A stretch of 15,019 nt of DNA from Chitinophagaceae bacterium (GTDB taxonomy: Bacteria > Bacteroidota > Bacteroidia > Chitinophagales > Chitinophagaceae), in assembly GCA_030151745.1 (NCBI GenBank), contig JASLDA010000136.1, forward strand, positions 1 to 15,019, read 5' to 3'. The notes below the pieces were generated by a model that saw nothing but the letters and a program-made list of their open reading frames with translations, did not search any database and had not been told where the DNA came from. Both the position numbers and the translations under genes were made by a program. Positions 10,938 to 15,019 of this stretch are shown here, one piece after another. The first letter of the stretch is position 1, and each line of letters starts with the position of its first letter.

Positions 10938-13745
10938 ATGAAGATCAAAAGTATACTTAGCCTCCTGTTGCTGTTCTGCGGGCTGGCTGGTGCCAGCGCC
11001 CAGGTAGTGCTCACCGAAAGCTTCAATGTAACGGCAAACACCAATACGCCGCCTACAGGCTGGACGATAAATACCGATCCCAACGCATCGACGAACGGCT
11101 GCTTCACGACGGACATAGAGCAGGTGCCCAGCGGCGGCTTCGTCTGCCCCAAGACCTCTCCGCTGCCCGTCCCCACGGCGAACAGCGGCAGCGGGATGGC
11201 CGGCTACAACAGCTGGGACATTTCCCAGTACAGCTGGTCGGACCTGATCAGCCCTTCGCTGAACTTCTCCGGCCTGGGCTCCTACGTCCTGGATTACTAC
11301 GTGTTCGAACAGCAGGCCTTCTACGGCCGGGACAGCCTCCGCGTGCTCATCAACACCTCTCCCACCTCCACCGGGGCGACGCTGCTGGCGGCCTACGTAC
11401 CGAACTACAATCCTCCGACCTCATACGGGTGGGCGCATTACACGATCAATATCCCCACGACCTTCAACGGAGCAAACAACTATATCATCTTCCGTACCGT
11501 CTCGGACTACGGCTATGATATCTTCTTCGACGATATAACCGTAACGAAGATCCCGCCCACGCCCTGCGCCGGCACCCCGCTGACGCCCAGCATCTCGAAT
11601 ACGGTCATGACGAGCCCGCTCTGCACCGGCAGCTCCACGACGCTGAACGCCGTAGATCCGAACCTGCCGGTCACCTCCGGCATCACTTACCAATGGGAAA
11701 CTTCCGCCAGCGGCTCGGGCCCCTGGGCGCCCGTAAGCGGAGGCTCGGGCCCGAATACGCTTTCGTACACTACGCCCACCCTGACGACGAGCACCTGGTA
11801 CCGCATGGCGCTGACCTGCTCCGCCAGCGCTACGACGATCTACACCGATAGCTTCCTGGTGCAGGTGGGCGCTCCCCAGCCCAGCGCGATCTCCGGCTCG
11901 ACGACATTCTGCCCCGGCGATACGGAGATCTACAGCGTAACGGCAGCCCCTTCCACAACCTATAACTGGACCCTGCCCGCAGGCTGGACCGGCAGCTCCA
12001 CGAGCGACTCGATCCACGCCGTCCCCGTGGGCAGCAGCGGTGCTGTAACCATCAGCGTGACGGCTACGGACGCCTGCGGAACATCTATTCCCCAGACGCT
12101 CATCGTAAGCCCCGGCAGCGCTCCCTCGCCGCCCTCCGGCATCAACGGGAACGCCCTCTTCTGCGCCAATACCACGCAGACCTATACCGTTCCGCCGGTC
12201 AGCGGCGCGATGTACTATGTCTGGACCCTGCCCTCGGGATGGGTAGGCACCAGCAATACGGACACGATCATCGCGACCAACACGATCAATTCCGGCTCCA
12301 TCACGGTCCGCGCCGTAAACGGCTGCGGGCAGAGCTTGGCCACCGTCCTGCACGTCAATTCCATCACCTCCCTGGATCCGATTCCCACTATCTTCGGGAA
12401 CGATACCGTCTGCAGCGGCGCGCTCAACACCTACTACATAAACGCGGTGCCCGGCGCCACCTCGTACATATGGACACTGCCTATGGGCTGGAGCGGCACC
12501 ACGACCGACACCCTGATCAAGGTCTTCCCCGGCACCGCTACAGGCTCCATCAGCGTGACAGCCTATGTAAGCTGCGCTACGACATCCCCGAAATCCAAGA
12601 CGGTCAAGGTCATCCCGAGCGTAGTGCCGACCGTGACTCTCGCCGCACAAAGCGGAACCTTATGCTCCGGCCAGCCTACGACCATTACGGCAACTTCGAC
12701 CGGCGGCGGCACGGCTCCCAGCTTCCAGTGGTATAAGAACAGCCTGGCAATTACGGCCTCAGGCTCGACATATGTCACCAACTCCCTGGTTCCGGGCGAT
12801 GTCCTGCAGGTCATCATGACGTCCAACGAAGTCTGCGCGAACCCGGTCCAGGTGACCAGCAACGCCCTGGCGCCGGTGATCGTGCCTTCCGTAATACCGG
12901 GCATCAATATCAACTCGACTCCGGGTGACGCGGTCTGCACCGGCACCATGCTTTATTTCACATCCAACAGCACCGGCACCGGCACGGCCCCCAGCTATCA
13001 ATGGCAGAAAAACGGTGTCGATATCTTCGGCGCAGTCGGCACATCCTACTCGGCCTCGAACCTCAAGGACGGCGATACCATCACGGTCACGCTGATCTCG
13101 AACGCCACTTGCGCCCCGGTCGGCGGCGTCACCTCGAACAAGATCGGGCTTATCATCCGCGACACGCTGGTCCCGCAGGTTTCCATCTCGGTCTCTCCAG
13201 GCAATGTCATCAATATCGGGGACGAAGTGACCTTCTCCACCACGCCTGTCAACGGAGGCTCGACCCCGACCTATCAGTGGTTCCGCAACGGCGTGACCAT
13301 CCCCTTCGAGACGAATGCCAGCTACACGACCACGGCGCTCCTGCCGGGAGATCATATTTCAGTACGGATGCTCAGCTACCTGGACTGCGCCTATCCGCGG
13401 GCTGTAATGTCGAATGAGATCACCTTGCAAGGCGAGGATCTCAGTGTCGGCAGCTACCCGGGCGCCGGAACCTTCAGCATCTATCCGAACCCGACCCGGG
13501 GAAGCCTGCATATCCGCGGCGACCTCAGCAATTTGAACGGGCTGCAGGGACTGCGGGCGGAAATCATGAACACGGTCGGGCAGGTCGTGTACCGGGTTGA
13601 ATTCCAGGCTTCAGCCGTCGCGAACTGGGAAAAGACCATCGAGCTGCCTGCGAACCTGGCCGGCGGCCAATATCTCCTGCAGCTGCGGAGCACTTCCAGC
13701 AACCTGCCGGTACAAACGACCAGCACCTTCCAGCTCGTCCGTTAA
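10938..13745 (+). CDS. Large secreted T9SS adhesin with Ig/PKD-like repeats
   Basis: A 935-residue surface protein. Signal peptide 1-22 (MKIKSILSLLLLFCGLAGAS, AQ). Residues 23-206 form a jelly-roll like a MAM or choice-of-anchor domain (TESFNVTANTNTPPTGW, GYNSWDISQYSW, FFDDITVTKI). An Ig-like module follows at 228-312 (CTGSSTTLNAV, ITYQWETSASGSGPW). Three PKD-like repeats start at Cys325, Cys409 and Cys492, each with a WTLPxGWxG core. Three further Ig-like repeats have the cores GTAPSFQWYKN (591), GTAPSYQWQKNG (682) and GSTPTYQWFRNG (774). The last ~90 residues are a type A T9SS sorting domain: FSIYPNPTRGSLHIRG, MNTVGQVVY, LAGGQYLLQL, FQLVR. Export is by Sec, then T9SS, with likely surface anchoring. 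Adhesion is inferred from the repeats; no catalytic domain is seen. The composition is Ser/Thr-rich throughout. The start begins directly at the signal peptide. Confidence 0.93.
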   Translation: MKIKSILSLLLLFCGLAGASAQVVLTESFNVTANTNTPPTGWTINTDPNASTNGCFTTDIEQVPSGGFVCPKTSPLPVPTANSGSGMAGYNSWDISQYSWSDLISPSLNFSGLGSYVLDYYVFEQQAFYGRDSLRVLINTSPTSTGATLLAAYVPNYNPPTSYGWAHYTINIPTTFNGANNYIIFRTVSDYGYDIFFDDITVTKIPPTPCAGTPLTPSISNTVMTSPLCTGSSTTLNAVDPNLPVTSGITYQWETSASGSGPWAPVSGGSGPNTLSYTTPTLTTSTWYRMALTCSASATTIYTDSFLVQVGAPQPSAISGSTTFCPGDTEIYSVTAAPSTTYNWTLPAGWTGSSTSDSIHAVPVGSSGAVTISVTATDACGTSIPQTLIVSPGSAPSPPSGINGNALFCANTTQTYTVPPVSGAMYYVWTLPSGWVGTSNTDTIIATNTINSGSITVRAVNGCGQSLATVLHVNSITSLDPIPTIFGNDTVCSGALNTYYINAVPGATSYIWTLPMGWSGTTTDTLIKVFPGTATGSISVTAYVSCATTSPKSKTVKVIPSVVPTVTLAAQSGTLCSGQPTTITATSTGGGTAPSFQWYKNSLAITASGSTYVTNSLVPGDVLQVIMTSNEVCANPVQVTSNALAPVIVPSVIPGININSTPGDAVCTGTMLYFTSNSTGTGTAPSYQWQKNGVDIFGAVGTSYSASNLKDGDTITVTLISNATCAPVGGVTSNKIGLIIRDTLVPQVSISVSPGNVINIGDEVTFSTTPVNGGSTPTYQWFRNGVTIPFETNASYTTTALLPGDHISVRMLSYLDCAYPRAVMSNEITLQGEDLSVGSYPGAGTFSIYPNPTRGSLHIRGDLSNLNGLQGLRAEIMNTVGQVVYRVEFQASAVANWEKTIELPANLAGGQYLLQLRSTSSNLPVQTTSTFQLVR

Positions 13746-13768
13746 GCAATAGAAAATCCTGTTTTTGA

Positions 13769-13804
13769 AAGAAGCCGCCCTTTTCAGGGCGGCTTCTTGT
13801 TTCA
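13769..13804 (+). terminator. Terminator of the adhesin gene
   Basis: AAGAAGCCGCCC (13769-13780) pairs perfectly with GGGCGGCTTCTT (13787-13798) over a TTTTCA loop, followed by GTTTC rather than a pure T-run. It lies 23 bases after the stop. The A-rich 5' side makes it usable on the minus strand as well. Confidence 0.82.
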
Positions 13805-13961
13805 GGGCCGGATCGTCAGAAAAAATTGACACAAGCGCGTATTAAACCCGCGGCTGCGAGTTAAGGTGCTAACCGACAGGAAGAAAGGCAAGTTCAACAA
13901 CATAAAAAAGCTAATGCGGGCTGCCCGGAAAGGGGGGTCTGCAGCTCCGTGTCAGTACTGC

Positions 13962-13971
13962 ATTTGCAAAT
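13962..13971. promoter_or_regulatory. Palindrome ATTTGCAAAT upstream of the second adhesin gene
   Basis: A perfect 10-bp palindrome 84 bases before the ATG at 14056, in an AT-rich stretch. It may be an operator or part of the promoter region. No TAnnTTTG box is evident between it and the gene; the rest of 13805-14055 shows nothing else I can support. Confidence 0.3.
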
Positions 13972-14055
13972 AAAAAGTGCGCTCGAATCAAAAACGGCAT
14001 TATTTTAGATGTTCGCCTTACGAAAAACAGAACAATCACCAATAAGTATTCACCT

Positions 14056-15019
14056 ATGCAGAGGAGCGTTTTACCTTTTTTTTACCGCAGCCTGGTACTT
14101 GTCTTCCTACTGCTGCCATTCGCGGCCGGTGCACAGACTCCGATGTTCTATACACCGCCGACCAGTCCTACGTACACCGGCGGAGCTAACTACTTCCCGC
14201 TGGGATACAGCGGCACCTCGGGCAACTCGAATATGTGCCAGTGGCTGTACACGCCTGCCGATTTCAACGCGACGATCCCGACCGGCGTGAACATCACCAC
14301 GATCTATATCAAGCCGGCGGCATCCGTCACCAACTTCAATTTTCTGAACCTGCAGCTGAAGCTCGGGAACACGACGCTGACCACGCTCACCAGCGGCACC
14401 TGGAACGGGGGACTTACGACGGTGTTCTTCTCTTCGTCGACGACCATCACGACGACCTCCGGCAGCTGGCTTGCGCTTACGCTCAGCACGCCGCTGACCT
14501 ATACGGGCGGCAATATCCTGTTCGAGATGTCGCAGACCAGCGCCACGAACAGCAACGTGACGATAAACCAATACAGCCCCGGCTCCGGGAACCGCAGGAT
14601 GTACGGGCTGACCTCGAGCTCGAGCTCCCTGGGCGCCGACGCCAACTATGCCGTCATCGGGTTTGACGTTACCTGCTTCGGCACACCGCTCGCCCCGGCT
14701 ATCACCACCACCATTCCCGCGTCAAACCCGATCTGCTCCGGCAGCACCACGACGCTGACCGGAACCAATCCGAATGTCGCGAGCGGTATTTCGCTGCAAT
14801 GGCAGAGCTCTTCCAGCGCCACCGGGCCCTGGGCCAATGTCACCGGCGGCTCCGGCGCGACGACCCTCAGCTATACGACAGCGCCCCTGACCGCAAACAC
14901 CTACTTCCGGCTCGGCGCTACTTGCTCGTTCTCAAGCTCCACGACCTACAGTCCGGCCTTCCTGGTTCCCGTAGGTGCCCCGCAGCCCAGCGTGATCACC
15001 GGCTCCTCCACCTTCTGTC
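14056..15019 (+). CDS. Second secreted adhesin, N-terminal part (3' end outside window)
   Basis: The frame starts at ATG 14056 and stays open for 321 codons to the window edge. It begins with a signal peptide (MQRSVLPFFYRSLVLVFLLL, then PFAAGAQ). Residues ~28-215 form a beta-rich domain unlike the one at the start of the preceding adhesin (NYFPLGYSGTSGNSNMCQW, IYIKPAASVTNFNFLNLQL, GTWNGGLTTVFFSS). From residue 225 it carries an Ig-like module (PICSGSTTTLTGTNPN, LQWQSSSSATGPWANV, FLVPVGAPQPSVITGSSTFC) closely matching residues 228-325 of that protein, including the beginning of what should be a PKD-like repeat. By analogy the missing part probably holds more repeats and a T9SS sorting domain, but this is not visible. 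A T8 tract (14076-14083) lies in the signal-peptide codons. The gene follows a terminator and is not in one operon with its neighbour. Confidence 0.88.
   Translation, partial: MQRSVLPFFYRSLVLVFLLLPFAAGAQTPMFYTPPTSPTYTGGANYFPLGYSGTSGNSNMCQWLYTPADFNATIPTGVNITTIYIKPAASVTNFNFLNLQLKLGNTTLTTLTSGTWNGGLTTVFFSSSTTITTTSGSWLALTLSTPLTYTGGNILFEMSQTSATNSNVTINQYSPGSGNRRMYGLTSSSSSLGADANYAVIGFDVTCFGTPLAPAITTTIPASNPICSGSTTTLTGTNPNVASGISLQWQSSSSATGPWANVTGGSGATTLSYTTAPLTANTYFRLGATCSFSSSTTYSPAFLVPVGAPQPSVITGSSTFC

Noticed and set aside
11421..12650. 409-codon minus-strand frame inside the adhesin gene
   Set aside because: Its Gly/Arg/Ala-rich sequence reflects reverse reading of repetitive Ser/Thr codons; no real domain is visible.
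13826..13846. TTGACA and TATTAAA resembling a sigma-70 promoter
   Set aside because: The spacing is only about 8 bases, far below 16-18, and Bacteroidota use a different consensus.

Overview
The window comes from a GC-rich member of the Bacteroidota, most likely of the Chitinophagaceae type. The main reasons are three predicted type IX secretion (T9SS) cargo proteins or cargo-like adhesins, a PorT-type T9SS component, atpD and atpC standing apart from the other ATP synthase genes, an epsilon subunit without its C-terminal helices, and repeated TAnnTTTG-like promoter boxes with no Shine-Dalgarno sequences. The lineage is inferred from family resemblance, not from a database search.

Layout. 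1-353: the 3' end of nusG and a strong terminator. 404-2733: a T9SS cargo protein with YD-like motifs, then an acidic orphan protein. 2805-5709 (minus strand): porT, a poxvirus-like DNA topoisomerase IB, and a secreted L,D-transpeptidase-family protein. 6059-7243: a biosynthetic-type thiolase. 7244-7827: a gene-free stretch holding several short repeats. 7828-8646: a predicted outer-membrane barrel protein that probably starts at TTG. 8726-10558 (minus): atpC and atpD, separated by a long hairpin. 10938-13745: a large multidomain T9SS adhesin. 14056-15019: the first 321 codons of a second adhesin that shares an Ig-like module with the first.

How it fits together. The window mixes housekeeping genes (nusG, atpDC, topIB, thiolase) with cell-envelope genes. 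PorT is an outer-membrane part of the T9SS, the machine that would export the proteins at 404-1798 and 10938-13745 by their C-terminal sorting domains, and probably the adhesin at 14056, whose C-terminus lies outside the window. I see no tRNA, rRNA, CRISPR array, phage or insertion sequence, and no convincing new defence or biosynthetic system. The most interesting non-coding signals are the atpD-atpC hairpin, inverted repeats in the long intergenic regions, and the repeat cluster at 7459-7745.
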